Source of the DNA: Leptospira inadai serovar Lyme str. 10
Lineage (GTDB): Bacteria; Spirochaetota; Leptospiria; Leptospirales; Leptospiraceae
Direction: 5' to 3'
DNA: 64,000 nucleotides
Assembly (NCBI RefSeq): GCF_000243675.2
Contig: NZ_AHMM02000025.1
Location: 496,001 to 560,000, forward strand
The notes under the pieces are model-generated. The model was not told the origin of the DNA. It did no database searches and saw only the letters and a list, made by a program, of their open reading frames with translations. Positions 1 to 8,366 of the stretch are shown here, piece by piece (position 1 is the first letter of the stretch; every line of letters begins with the position of its first letter). The position numbers and the translations under genes were made by a program.

Positions 1-73
1 TTCATCCATGTTTCAAGAAAAGCCTTGCCAGGCACTCCTTTTCCCGGTATCACTGGACGAACGGATTGCAACG

Positions 74-982
74 ATGAAACATTTTCTTCGGATATCTCAA
101 AAATCTTTTGCTATCGGATTTATTCTACTATTAGTCTTTAGCCTTACTTCGAAATCATCGGCTCAAACGGGAACGGCGGCAAATTCGAAGGAGGAAAGCA
201 ATAAACATTCCTCCGATTCGACATCCCCTTCAGTAAGCAACCCGAATGCGGACCCGAAATCGAGAGCATACTCGATTAGGAAAAGATCATGGATAGTGCT
301 TCGCTATCTGCGGACAACGTTATTGAATTTCGGAAGAAAAAACGAATGGGATGCGCTCATATCAGAATATTCGAAAGTCGAATCCGCCTTTCAAAGAGGA
401 GAATGGGATTCGGCTTCAGCATCATTCCAGGTCTTAAAGGGAAAATTGGATCAAATAGCGGAGACCCAATCCAAGGATATCTTGGCAAAATCGGATGCGC
501 TGGAAAAGGAACTACAACCGAAAATCGTAGATTTAAAAATAGAGAAGGATGCGGAAGGACGGCAGTACGTTCCCGTCATGGAGAAGCATCTTCAGATTTT
601 TCGCGATACTTGGCTCGCGGGCAAAGGAGAGAGAGAATCCGGTAATCAAGGACAAGGACTTTACTTCGCTAAGCAGGGACTGCTCCATCTATATAAAGCG
701 AAGATACTTTTGGAAAAAACGAAAGAAGGAAAATTGGAACCAGAGGCAAAACTTTCCAAAAATCGCGTTTTAGAGACGGATTATCTTAGCCCAGAAGAGG
801 TAAAATATTGGGATGATTGTCTGGAATTGCTGACCGAGTCCGAAGAAATCCATCGTAAGAAAGAAAAGGAGGCAATTCGGAAAATCTATCAGCAAAGAAG
901 GGGGTCCTTGCCTCCCGGGGCGACACAAGACGGCTCTCCCGAAGCAAAAACGACATCCGGAACCGAAGCGGGAAAGAAATGA
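74..982 (+). CDS. secreted alpha-helical protein, possibly FcpA/FcpB-like
   Basis: A 302-residue protein starting at the ATG at 74, because a clear signal peptide begins there (MKHFLRIS, then a hydrophobic stretch to about residue 27 and an SAQ cleavage site near residue 31). An upstream in-frame ATG at 8 would bury that signal. The mature part is charged and predicted mostly helical, with a Trp/Arg/Leu-rich segment near residues 70-90 (RKRSWIVLRYLRTTLLNFG) and a K/E-rich tail. The helical, Arg/Trp-rich layout and length resemble what I recall of the leptospiral flagellar-sheath proteins FcpA and FcpB, but this rests on recollection, not alignment. Otherwise it is an uncharacterised periplasmic protein. 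The next gene, a lipoprotein, starts about 40 nt downstream. Confidence 0.75.
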   Translation: MKHFLRISQKSFAIGFILLLVFSLTSKSSAQTGTAANSKEESNKHSSDSTSPSVSNPNADPKSRAYSIRKRSWIVLRYLRTTLLNFGRKNEWDALISEYSKVESAFQRGEWDSASASFQVLKGKLDQIAETQSKDILAKSDALEKELQPKIVDLKIEKDAEGRQYVPVMEKHLQIFRDTWLAGKGERESGNQGQGLYFAKQGLLHLYKAKILLEKTKEGKLEPEAKLSKNRVLETDYLSPEEVKYWDDCLELLTESEEIHRKKEKEAIRKIYQQRRGSLPPGATQDGSPEAKTTSGTEAGKK

Positions 983-1022
983 ATTTTCCTGGTCTGCCTT
1001 AAATATCGGAATGCTAGTACGC

Positions 1023-1541
1023 ATGAAAATGCATCGAAACATAATTAATATATTACTAATATCTCTCGTATCGGTTTCATTGCCTGGTTGTCGCGGGATG
1101 AATCTACAGAATTTTAGAAATATCACCTTCGACAAGACTTGTAGTTGGTTGGATTTATTTTGCGGAAAAGTGAAGGTCGTTCCGGATTTATCGGATTGCG
1201 ATCCCTTTCACGAGGAATACGAAGGCTATAGTCATTATATCGATCGAGGCGTTTTAAAAGACGAGTATAAGATTAGAGAGAATCCAAAACCGTCGAAGGA
1301 GCCTGTCGATCCTCTGGAACCGCTCCCCAAAAAACGGGAACTGGATCGCGATACTCGCACGGACTACGGGAATAATATGCGATTGGACTCGAAAAAATTA
1401 TTCGAACGATATGATGTTGCGGCGGGCCGTAAAGCCGACTACAGAAGATCTGAACATCCTTGCAGTCCCGTTGAAGGAGATGGAAGGCCTAAAGTGAATT
1501 ATTCGGAACCAAGTAAAGAAACAGGTGGAGCAAAATTTTGA
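1023..1541 (+). CDS. small lipoprotein, function unknown
   Basis: About 172 residues. The N-terminus has basic residues, a hydrophobic core and the lipobox LPGC with Cys23 as the probable lipidated residue. ATGs at 1011, 1023 and 1029 are all in frame; 1023 or 1029 gives the most typical signal peptide. The mature part is highly charged, with four more Cys residues early on (CSWLDLFC, SDC) and a Pro/Lys-rich middle. No known domain was recognised. The stop codon overlaps the TTG start of the following dehydrogenase (TTGA), so the two are probably translationally coupled. It may be an envelope protein made together with the preceding secreted protein. Confidence 0.7.
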   Translation: MKMHRNIINILLISLVSVSLPGCRGMNLQNFRNITFDKTCSWLDLFCGKVKVVPDLSDCDPFHEEYEGYSHYIDRGVLKDEYKIRENPKPSKEPVDPLEPLPKKRELDRDTRTDYGNNMRLDSKKLFERYDVAAGRKADYRRSEHPCSPVEGDGRPKVNYSEPSKETGGAKF

Positions 1542-2281
1542 GAAACATATTCGATATCAGCGGAAGAACAGTTTTAGTAACGGGAGCTACCCGGGGAATC
1601 GGAAGGCAGATCGCGCAGGGATTCAAAGATGCAGGTGCAATCGTATACGGCACCGGATCCTCTTCGGAATCTATTAAACGGCTCGAAGGATCGGGTATAG
1701 AAGGATTTCCTGCGGATATTCGGGAAATCGGGGCGATGGATTCCGTCATCGAATCCATCGTAAAGAAGCATGGAAAACTGGATGTTCTCGTCAATAACGC
1801 GGGAGTTGCTACGAATTTACCCGCGGCCTTTTTTAAGGAGGAAGATATACAAAATGTTACTCAGACTAATTTTGTTGGTGTTTTCCGTTCCTGTCAGGCG
1901 TATTATAAAATACATAAAAAGAAGGGCGGAAATATTATAAATATCGCATCCGTTCTGGGAATACGAGGAACAAAATTCGCCTCGGTGTACTGCGGAACTA
2001 AAGGTGCGGTGGTGAATATGACCAGAGCTCTTGCAGTGGAATGGGTAAGTTCCGGTTATCGGGTAAACGCCGTATGCCCGGGATTTATAGATACCGATAT
2101 GACGGAGATGATCAAGGAGAAGCCGGAAGTTCTGGCTCAAATGAAAGTGAGAATTCCTATGGCTCGATTAGGAAAACCCGAGGATTTAGTCGGAGCCTCG
2201 CTTTACCTTGCGTCCGATGCGGCTGCGTATGTAACCGGACAAACTATCGTCGTAGATGGAGGCGTAACCTCTATAATATGA
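1538..2281 (+). CDS. short-chain dehydrogenase/reductase (FabG-like SDR)
   Basis: A 247-residue classical SDR, an NAD(P)H-dependent oxidoreductase. Visible motifs are the nucleotide-binding TGATRGIG at residues 15-22, the structural NNAG near residue 88, the active-site Ser in NIASVLG, and the catalytic Tyr151/Lys155 in YCGTK. The C-terminus has the common VTGQTIVVDGG motif. The start is TTG at 1538, preceded by a good ribosome site (AGGTGGAG, about 1522). The stop overlaps the next start as ATGA. Substrate is not deducible: 3-oxoacyl-ACP reductase-like and sugar or alcohol dehydrogenases share these motifs, and no fatty-acid genes are adjacent. Confidence 0.9.
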   Translation: MRNIFDISGRTVLVTGATRGIGRQIAQGFKDAGAIVYGTGSSSESIKRLEGSGIEGFPADIREIGAMDSVIESIVKKHGKLDVLVNNAGVATNLPAAFFKEEDIQNVTQTNFVGVFRSCQAYYKIHKKKGGNIINIASVLGIRGTKFASVYCGTKGAVVNMTRALAVEWVSSGYRVNAVCPGFIDTDMTEMIKEKPEVLAQMKVRIPMARLGKPEDLVGASLYLASDAAAYVTGQTIVVDGGVTSII

Positions 2282-2895
2282 TTTTATCCATACACCCAAA
2301 AAATCCGGAGAAGAGGATCCTTGGACAAGTTTCGCATAGATTGTCCGAGGGGGGTGTATACATATTTCCGACGGATACCGTTTACGGTTTGATTGCCGAC
2401 TCTCAATCGCATAGCGGAGTGGAGAAACTTTACAAACTAAAAAATATCCCCAAAAATCAGCCCTTATCGTTGCTCTGCCCTAACATTTCCGTAGCTTCGC
2501 ATTATATAGAACAACTTTCCAATGAGGCATTCCGTCTAATGAAGCGGATAACTCCTGGACCCTTCACTTTCATAGTGAAGGCGAATAAGCATCTTCCTCG
2601 GGTTTCTTTTACCAATCAAAAGGATAAGAATATCGGGATTCGTATTCCGGATTCGAGATATCTTCAGGCCTTAATGGAAATCCATCCGAATCCGCTAACA
2701 TCGACCTCCGTCTTCATAAAAGAAGAGTTTATTATCGATGTAGAGATGTTGGAAGAGGAATACGGGGACCGCGTCGATGGAATTGTAGACGGCGGCATAT
2801 TCCAGGTAGAACTTTCCACAATTTTGGACTGCACCGGCGACGGAATTGTGATCACGCGTGAAGGTAAGGGGATGGAATTAGTCGCGAATCTCTAA
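2278..2895 (+). CDS. yciO: YciO/YrdC/Sua5-family protein (threonylcarbamoyl-AMP synthase fold)
   Basis: A 205-residue single-domain YrdC-fold protein. The start at 2278 overlaps the SDR stop (ATGA). The N-terminus (IHPKNPEKR), FPTDTVYGL, KNQPLSLLC, AFRLMKRITPGPFTFIVK and the late TSTS motif look closer to E. coli YciO than to TsaC or Sua5 as I remember them. TsaC/Sua5 makes threonylcarbamoyl-AMP for the t6A modification of ANN-reading tRNAs; YciO is a less understood relative with the same fold. There is no Sua5 C-terminal domain. tsaE and tsaB lie about 13 kb downstream, so the t6A pathway operates in this organism, but this gene may or may not supply its first step. Confidence 0.8.
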   Translation: MILSIHPKNPEKRILGQVSHRLSEGGVYIFPTDTVYGLIADSQSHSGVEKLYKLKNIPKNQPLSLLCPNISVASHYIEQLSNEAFRLMKRITPGPFTFIVKANKHLPRVSFTNQKDKNIGIRIPDSRYLQALMEIHPNPLTSTSVFIKEEFIIDVEMLEEEYGDRVDGIVDGGIFQVELSTILDCTGDGIVITREGKGMELVANL

Positions 2896-2940
2896 TTCTT
2901 TTCCTAAATTCTCCACATAATGTCGGTGCTGGGAGAGATC

Positions 2941-3930
2941 ATGCAAAAAAGGCAATTAGGTAAAAGCGGCCTTACGGTTTCGGAAATCGGTTTAGGCTGT
3001 ATGGGAATGTCCGACTTTTACGGAAAAAGGGACGATGCGGAATCTATTGCGACGCTACATCGGGCTTTGGAATTAGGTGTCAGCTTCTGGGATACATCGG
3101 ACATGTACGGTCCTTACACCAACGAAGAGTTGATAGGCAAAACGATCCGCGATAAGCGGGATAAAGTAGTACTCGCGACTAAATTTGGAATCATGAGAGA
3201 TCCTAATGATCCGCAAAAAAGGGGGATCAATGGGAAAGCGGAATATGTTAAGCAAGCGTGCGAAGCTAGCTTAAAGAGATTAGGTACGGATTACATCGAT
3301 CTTTACTATCAACATAGAGTAGATCCGAATACACCGATAGAAGAGACGGTAGGTGCGATGGCGGAGCTGGTAAAGGAAGGAAAAGTCAAATACCTCGGTC
3401 TTTCCGAAGCCGGTATCGATACTCTCCGAAAAGCTTCCAAAGTGCATCCGATCTCGGCGCTCCAAACGGAATATTCTCTTTGGAGCCGAGACCCTGAGGA
3501 CGGATTGTTGGATGCTTGTAGAGAACTCGGAATCGGGTTTGTCGCTTATAGCCCGCTAGGGAGAGGTTTTTTAACCGGGCAAATTACAAAATTTGAAGAT
3601 CTGGATCCATCGGACTATAGAAGAATGTCGCCTCGTTTTCAAGGGGAGAATTTTCAAAAGAATCTGGACCTGGTCGCTAAAATTCGAGAGATCGCAAAAG
3701 AAAAGTCGGTAGCTCCGGGGCAATTGGCATTAGCATGGGTTCTCGCTAGGGGAAACGATATCGTTCCGATCCCCGGCACCAAGCGTAGATCGTATCTCGA
3801 AGAGAACACTAAGGCAGCAGAGATAGTCTTGTCGACCGAAGATTTGAAACGAATCGATTCGATTGCACCGAATGGAGCGGCTTTCGGAACTCGTTATCCT
3901 GAATCGATGATGAGCTCGGTGGGAAGGTAA
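2941..3930 (+). CDS. aldo/keto reductase
   Basis: A 329-residue NADPH-dependent aldo/keto reductase with the TIM-barrel family motifs. The catalytic tetrad is visible: Asp and Tyr in [15 protein letters not shown], Lys in VVLATKFG and His in YYQHRVD. The C-terminal cofactor region reads [15 protein letters not shown]. The ATG at 2941 is chosen because GGGAGAG lies just upstream (about 2930); an in-frame ATG at 2920 would add seven residues. It resembles the AKR13/IolS-type branch, which acts on aldehydes or sugars. It follows yciO by 45 nt and may end the operon, since a long inverted repeat lies just downstream. Confidence 0.92.
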   Translation: MQKRQLGKSGLTVSEIGLGCMGMSDFYGKRDDAESIATLHRALELGVSFWDTSDMYGPYTNEELIGKTIRDKRDKVVLATKFGIMRDPNDPQKRGINGKAEYVKQACEASLKRLGTDYIDLYYQHRVDPNTPIEETVGAMAELVKEGKVKYLGLSEAGIDTLRKASKVHPISALQTEYSLWSRDPEDGLLDACRELGIGFVAYSPLGRGFLTGQITKFEDLDPSDYRRMSPRFQGENFQKNLDLVAKIREIAKEKSVAPGQLALAWVLARGNDIVPIPGTKRRSYLEENTKAAEIVLSTEDLKRIDSIAPNGAAFGTRYPESMMSSVGR

Positions 3931-3942
3931 TTCGACTTTCGA

Positions 3943-3985
3943 GACATCTCGGCTTTACGCAACGACTGAATAAAGCCGAGGTGTC
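3943..3985. terminator. long inverted repeat between convergent genes
   Basis: Arms of 15 nt (3943-3957 and 3971-3985) pair fully with a single G-U wobble around a 13-nt loop. It lies between the aldo/keto reductase (+) and the ArsC-like gene (-). No long T-run follows on either strand, so it is either a bidirectional 3'-end structure or a terminator that relies on the stem alone. Confidence 0.5.
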
Positions 3986-4038
3986 CTTAAGAATTTCGAA
4001 TTTGTCGGAGTTCCTTGCCGGATATTTCTAAGAAACGA

Positions 4039-4395
4039 TCACCCGAATATTTTTTTCCATTCATCCTCTTTAAAACCGATTAAGCCGAAAGTATCCCCTA
4101 GTACAAATGGGCGCTTTACGAGATTCCCATTTTTTGAGAGCAACTCGAATTGATCTTCTATACTCATCTTGGACAATTTATCTTTTAGACCTAATTCTTT
4201 ATAATCGCCCCCTGAAGTATTGAACAAACGTTTAGAGTCCCCGTTTAAGTAGACTAACATTTTTTTCAATTCGGCCTTCTTTGGAGGAGTTTCGCGGATT
4301 GCCACGGTTTCAAACTCGGCTTTTTTAGATTCGAGATATTTTAGAGCTTTTCTGCAGGTGCTGCAGTTTTTGTACTCGTAGACTTTCGTTTTCAA
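4039..4395 (-). CDS. ArsC/Spx-family thioredoxin-fold protein
   Basis: A 118-residue protein of the arsenate reductase (ArsC/YffB/Spx) family. The N-terminal strand is followed by CSTC at residues 11-14, then RETPPKK, and later the conserved KRPFV segment whose Arg-Pro is typical of the family. The length fits stand-alone ArsC-like proteins. The two-cysteine CxxC resembles Spx/MgsR-type regulators and YffB as much as true arsenate reductases, and no arsenic genes are nearby, so arsenate as substrate is not supported. It is monocistronic and divergent from fliG. Confidence 0.88.
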   Translation of the reverse strand: MKTKVYEYKNCSTCRKALKYLESKKAEFETVAIRETPPKKAELKKMLVYLNGDSKRLFNTSGGDYKELGLKDKLSKMSIEDQFELLSKNGNLVKRPFVLGDTFGLIGFKEDEWKKIFG

Positions 4396-4481
4396 TGTGG
4401 GAAGTCCTCCCGATTTGCTAGTTCCCAGAGTCTTCTATTTATGTCTTCTTGGCAAGACATTCCTTAAGAAAAATCTTTGCC

Positions 4482-4510
4482 TTGAAAATACTCGATTTTG
4501 CCGATAATAT
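4482..4510 (+). promoter_or_regulatory. sigma70-type promoter for fliG
   Basis: TTGAAA at 4482-4487 and TAATAT at 4505-4510 are separated by 17 nt, close to the bacterial housekeeping consensus. A start point near 4517 would give a very short leader carrying AGGAA (4516-4520) before the GTG start at 4529. It suggests housekeeping rather than FliA-type control of this fliG copy. Confidence 0.6.
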
Positions 4511-4528
4511 CTTTTAGGAACCGAGACC

Positions 4529-5542
4529 GTGCTGAATAAGAAGACTACGCTAACAGGCAGACAGAAAGCGGCTATCTTTTTAATTGCCGTAGGCTCCGAC
4601 GTATCGTCCGAAATCTTTAAGCATCTAAGGGAAGATGAGATCGAACAAATCACGTTCGAAATCGCCCGACTGGATAAGATCACTCCCGAGGATAAGGAGA
4701 AAGTTCTCGTAGAATTCAACGAGCTTATGATGGCTCAGGAATTCATCTCGAACGGAGGTATCGATTTTGCCCGCGGTCTTTTGGAAAAGGCCTTAGGAAA
4801 TCAAAAGGCCATCGATATCATTAATAGGCTGACCTCCAGCCTTCAGGTTCGCCCCTTCGACTTTATTCGAAGAACCGATCCTCAGCATCTTTTGAACTTC
4901 ATTCAAAACGAGCACCCTCAAACAATTGCACTTATTCTTTCCTATTTGGACCCGCAAAAAGCTTCGAACATTCTTTCCAACTTGCCTCATACGATTCAAG
5001 CGGAAGTCGCAAAGAGAATCGCTACGATGGACCGTGTTTCGCCGGACGTTTTACGGGAAGTAGAAAGGGTTCTCGAGCGGAAGCTCTCGACTCTCGCCAG
5101 CGAGGACTATACGTCTGCGGGAGGCATCGACTCAGTAGTTGAAATTTTAAACTTAGTCGACCGTGGAACCGAAAAGACCATTATCGAAGCGTTGGAAGAA
5201 GAAGACCCTGAATTAGCGGAAGAGATTAAAAAAAGGATGTTCGTCTTCGAAGACATAGTTCTTCTCGACGACCGTGCGATCCAAAAAGTCTTGCGAGAAG
5301 TTGACAACTCGGATCTGGCAAAGGCGCTTAAGTCCGTCGATACGGAAGTCCAGGAAAAAATCTTCAAGAACATGTCTAAGCGGGCCGCGAATCTATTAAG
5401 AGAAGATATGGATTTTATGGGACCCATCCGAATTAAAGACGTGGAAGACGCTCAGCAAAAAATCGTAAATATTATTCGTAAACTGGAAGAATCCGGAGAT
5501 ATCGTTGTGGCTCGTGCTGGAGAAGACGAGCTAGTTATGTGA
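4529..5542 (+). CDS. fliG: flagellar motor switch protein FliG
   Basis: A 337-residue full-length FliG, part of the cytoplasmic C-ring that transmits torque and switches rotation. N-terminal (LTGRQKAAIFLIAVGSDVS), middle (NEHPQTIALILSYLDPQKA) and C-terminal domains are in order. The C-terminal MFVFEDIVLLDDRAIQKVLR torque helix and the GPIRIKDVEDAQQKIVNIIR helix are well conserved. The start is a GTG preceded by AGGAA. It stands apart from any fliF/fliH/fliI genes, which suggests one of several fliG copies, as I recall for leptospires. The cyclase gene begins 10 nt after its stop, so the two are probably co-transcribed. Confidence 0.97.
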   Translation: MLNKKTTLTGRQKAAIFLIAVGSDVSSEIFKHLREDEIEQITFEIARLDKITPEDKEKVLVEFNELMMAQEFISNGGIDFARGLLEKALGNQKAIDIINRLTSSLQVRPFDFIRRTDPQHLLNFIQNEHPQTIALILSYLDPQKASNILSNLPHTIQAEVAKRIATMDRVSPDVLREVERVLERKLSTLASEDYTSAGGIDSVVEILNLVDRGTEKTIIEALEEEDPELAEEIKKRMFVFEDIVLLDDRAIQKVLREVDNSDLAKALKSVDTEVQEKIFKNMSKRAANLLREDMDFMGPIRIKDVEDAQQKIVNIIRKLEESGDIVVARAGEDELVM

Positions 5543-5552
5543 GGTCCCTAGT

Positions 5553-7754
5553 TTGGGCCGATCCGTTTCGCGTCGATTAACGTTCATTCTTCTGCTTATT
5601 TTACTGGTCACGCAGTCCGGTTGCGCTAGGAGAAACGATTATCCCTCTTTCATCGATTTCAGTAACTTAAAATGGGAAGGTATTTGGCTGACGGATCCGA
5701 AATGGGCTGAGGCTGAATCGACTCCTGCGAAATCGAAAAAAAAGATTTCCGTTCACGACGATGGCTGGATAAAATTAGCATCTTTTCCGTTTGCTTTTAC
5801 TAAAATATTCCCGATTGCTCCCGGCTCAGGTCTTCACGAAGTGGAAGCGAAAGCCGTATTCGAACTCGATAGGGATGAAGAACTCTTAAAAGTTCCTTCG
5901 GGAATCTATTTGCCCGACATCGGAGAAAATTGGATAATCGAGTTGAATGGAGTCCTACTGCGAGAAGAAAGATCCGGCGAAACCGACGGGGGTTTTTCTA
6001 AACGAAGATCCTTAAAAGGGCTGATCATTCCTATTGATTCCGGTATTTTGAAACCTGGCCAAAATGAAATAAAGATACGTTTTTTCGGAAAAGCCCCGGT
6101 TACAAAATATGTAACTAACGATCATTTCGGATTTTACCATGCAAGCGGATTTAGAATTTCCTCTTTGGAGGAAATTTACGACTCCACCTCCGAGTATTTG
6201 GACATTTTCCTCTTCGGAATCTATTTTATTTTCGGATTCTATCATGTGTTATTCTATATAACCAGAAGACAAGATTTATACTATTTGTATTTCGGATTCT
6301 TTTCACTTTTATCATCGGTATACTTTTATTCGACATCGTATCATATATATCATAAATTCGTTAATTTTCAAAACGGTCCGGACACGAGCTACTTTTATAG
6401 ACTGGAATTTTCAAGTTTGATGCCGATCGTTCCCTTGTTCATGCTATTCATACGGGATTTTTTCTACCAGAAAGCGGGAACGTTTTGGACGATTCGGATG
6501 TTTTGTGCCGCAAGTTCGATTTTTTTCATCGCGACCTGGGCACTTCCTTTCGAATATCTTTTACCTAATCTTCGGCTGTTTCAGTTTTTGTTGATTCCGA
6601 TGCTGTTATATGTCTTGTTTTTCTCATTTCAGGCTATTCGAAAGAATAAACCGGACTCGATAAAACTCGTCGTCGGAATCGGAATTTGCGTAATTTTCGG
6701 CCTCTGGGATACTTTGGATGCAATCTATAAGATAATCGGAATTCATTACCCGTATTTCAAGATCGCTTACTCCGCATTCATCATAATCATCATCAGTCTA
6801 CTAGTTTCGAGATACGTAAGCCTCTATCGAGAATCCCAGCAATTAAATTCGGAAATTTCGGAACAAAGGGACGCTTTCTTCCGTTTTGTTCCTTCAGAAT
6901 TTATTTCCATTCTGGATCGAAGAGGCCCGGTCGACATCAAGATCGGAGATTCGCGTGAAAAGACGATGTCGGTATTCTTTGCGGACCTAAAAGGATACAC
7001 GTCCATTTCCGAACGATTAACTCCGGATGAGAATATAAAATACTTAAATAAATATTTTTCCGGTTTCGAGGATATTATTTATAAAAACGCCGGATTCATT
7101 GATAAGTATATCGGCGACGCGATCCTCGCTTTATTTTCCGACCACAGTGAACGCGCAGAAAAAGAGAGATTCAATTCCGCAGATAATGCTCTTCAATCTG
7201 CGATAGATATGGTTCGTTTCGTAGGGACGATAGACAACGGTAAAACGGGATTGGCGGATCTTGGGATTGGAATTAATACCGGACCCTTGATTCTCGGCAC
7301 GGTTGGAAGCGAAAGAAGAATCGATACGACGGTCGTGGGCGACACCGTAAATCTCTCGTCAAGAGTTCAAAATTTAACGACTTTCTATAAAACGAAAATT
7401 CTGATTACCCATCATACGTATCTCCGCTTAAACCTGCTTTCCGATATTAGAGCCAGAGAAATAGATACGGTTATAGTTAAAGGTAAAACTCAGCCTGTCA
7501 TATTGTACGAAGTGTATGAAGCGGATCCTCCGGAACTCGCGGATTGGAAGGATACGGCTAGATCGAAGCTTACGGAAGGGATTATTCTGTATAAAGTGGG
7601 AAATTTTAAGGAAGCCTTTTCGATTTTCCGCGAATTGTACAAGGAAAAGCCGCTGGACAGCGTAGTTCGCTTATACGCGAAAAGAACCAAATTATTTTTA
7701 AACCAACCTCCTTCCGCGGATTGGGACGGCGTTTTTAGGCTGCATCGCAAGTAA
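5553..7754 (+). CDS. 7TM-sensor class III adenylate/guanylate cyclase
   Basis: A 733-residue membrane cyclase. In order: signal peptide ending in SGC (residues 22-24), an extracytoplasmic beta-rich domain to about residue 210 resembling 7TMR-DISM sensor domains, seven or so membrane helices (about 215-425), a short coiled coil, a class III cyclase domain (about 465-660) and a short TPR-like tail. Metal-binding Asp residues are seen in FFADLKGYTS and GDAILALF; the adenine-type Lys in FIDKYIGD and the VVGDTVNLSSRV helix suggest cAMP rather than cGMP. The start is TTG at 5553. The lipobox is weak (Gln at -3), and a polytopic lipoprotein would be unusual, so Cys24 may not be lipidated. It lies 10 nt after fliG. 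Confidence 0.9.
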   Translation: MGRSVSRRLTFILLLILLVTQSGCARRNDYPSFIDFSNLKWEGIWLTDPKWAEAESTPAKSKKKISVHDDGWIKLASFPFAFTKIFPIAPGSGLHEVEAKAVFELDRDEELLKVPSGIYLPDIGENWIIELNGVLLREERSGETDGGFSKRRSLKGLIIPIDSGILKPGQNEIKIRFFGKAPVTKYVTNDHFGFYHASGFRISSLEEIYDSTSEYLDIFLFGIYFIFGFYHVLFYITRRQDLYYLYFGFFSLLSSVYFYSTSYHIYHKFVNFQNGPDTSYFYRLEFSSLMPIVPLFMLFIRDFFYQKAGTFWTIRMFCAASSIFFIATWALPFEYLLPNLRLFQFLLIPMLLYVLFFSFQAIRKNKPDSIKLVVGIGICVIFGLWDTLDAIYKIIGIHYPYFKIAYSAFIIIIISLLVSRYVSLYRESQQLNSEISEQRDAFFRFVPSEFISILDRRGPVDIKIGDSREKTMSVFFADLKGYTSISERLTPDENIKYLNKYFSGFEDIIYKNAGFIDKYIGDAILALFSDHSERAEKERFNSADNALQSAIDMVRFVGTIDNGKTGLADLGIGINTGPLILGTVGSERRIDTTVVGDTVNLSSRVQNLTTFYKTKILITHHTYLRLNLLSDIRAREIDTVIVKGKTQPVILYEVYEADPPELADWKDTARSKLTEGIILYKVGNFKEAFSIFRELYKEKPLDSVVRLYAKRTKLFLNQPPSADWDGVFRLHRK

Positions 7755-7829
7755 TCTTTCGAGTAAAAAAATTTCCGAATACGAATTCTTCGGGAACGTC
7801 CGAAAAAGACCTTCTGTCAAAGTAAAACA

Positions 7830-8366
7830 GTGTTTCGCTCAAAGCCAAACCCACTTTTAAGAACAGCTTGCCTATCAATTTGGTTGGCCATATTTTTTCC
7901 TGTTCTTCTTTCCTCAAAGGAAGTCGTACCGAGATTCACGTTAGAAGATCAAAATGGAAAAAAATTTTCCTCGGATGCCGTCAACGGCAGGACCTTCTTC
8001 TTTTTGGGCTGCGGCTTTCACGATATTGTAATTTGTAGAAAACACGGAAGGAAGATATACTGGAAGATGCAGACGATGTTATCGGACGATGATACTGTGG
8101 AGTTTTTTGCCTACTTAAATCTCCGATTTGCTCCGAAACAGGTTTTTGAATATATTTCCAGTCAAAAAGAAAAGGATTATGAGAGTTTATTGCTGGATAA
8201 AAATGGATTCCTTTCTGAAGGCCTACAAGACGGTAAATCTTTTCTGAGAATATACTCTAGAAACGGATTATTAATTCATAAAGAATACTTTGCTACCGTA
8301 GATGATTCCACCGTTTCGCGTCTTTTCGAATTCGTTAAAAAAGATAGGTTAAAAGGAAGGAAATGA
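7830..8366 (+). CDS. secreted thioredoxin-fold (peroxiredoxin-like) protein
   Basis: A 178-residue protein with a signal peptide (about residues 1-30). The mature N-terminus PRFTLEDQNGKKFSS and the following FFFLGCGFHDIVIC resemble the AhpC/TSA/SCO1-like fold, in which the substrate-binding loop follows the first strands. The usual CxxC or resolving-cysteine pattern is not present: two Cys are nine residues apart (GCGFHDIVIC). A redox role is possible but not shown. The start is GTG at 7830. It overlaps the next lipoprotein gene by 4 bp (ATGA), so the pair is co-translated, and it follows the cyclase by 75 nt. Confidence 0.7.
   Translation: MFRSKPNPLLRTACLSIWLAIFFPVLLSSKEVVPRFTLEDQNGKKFSSDAVNGRTFFFLGCGFHDIVICRKHGRKIYWKMQTMLSDDDTVEFFAYLNLRFAPKQVFEYISSQKEKDYESLLLDKNGFLSEGLQDGKSFLRIYSRNGLLIHKEYFATVDDSTVSRLFEFVKKDRLKGRK

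Noticed and set aside
770..1135. 121-codon open frame on the minus strand
   Set aside because: It runs antisense across the end of the secreted protein and the start of the lipoprotein gene and has no motif or start signal.
4039..4395. Arsenate reductase for arsenic resistance
   Set aside because: The family match is good, but there is no arsB, arsR or acr3 nearby, and the CxxC is equally typical of Spx/YffB proteins.
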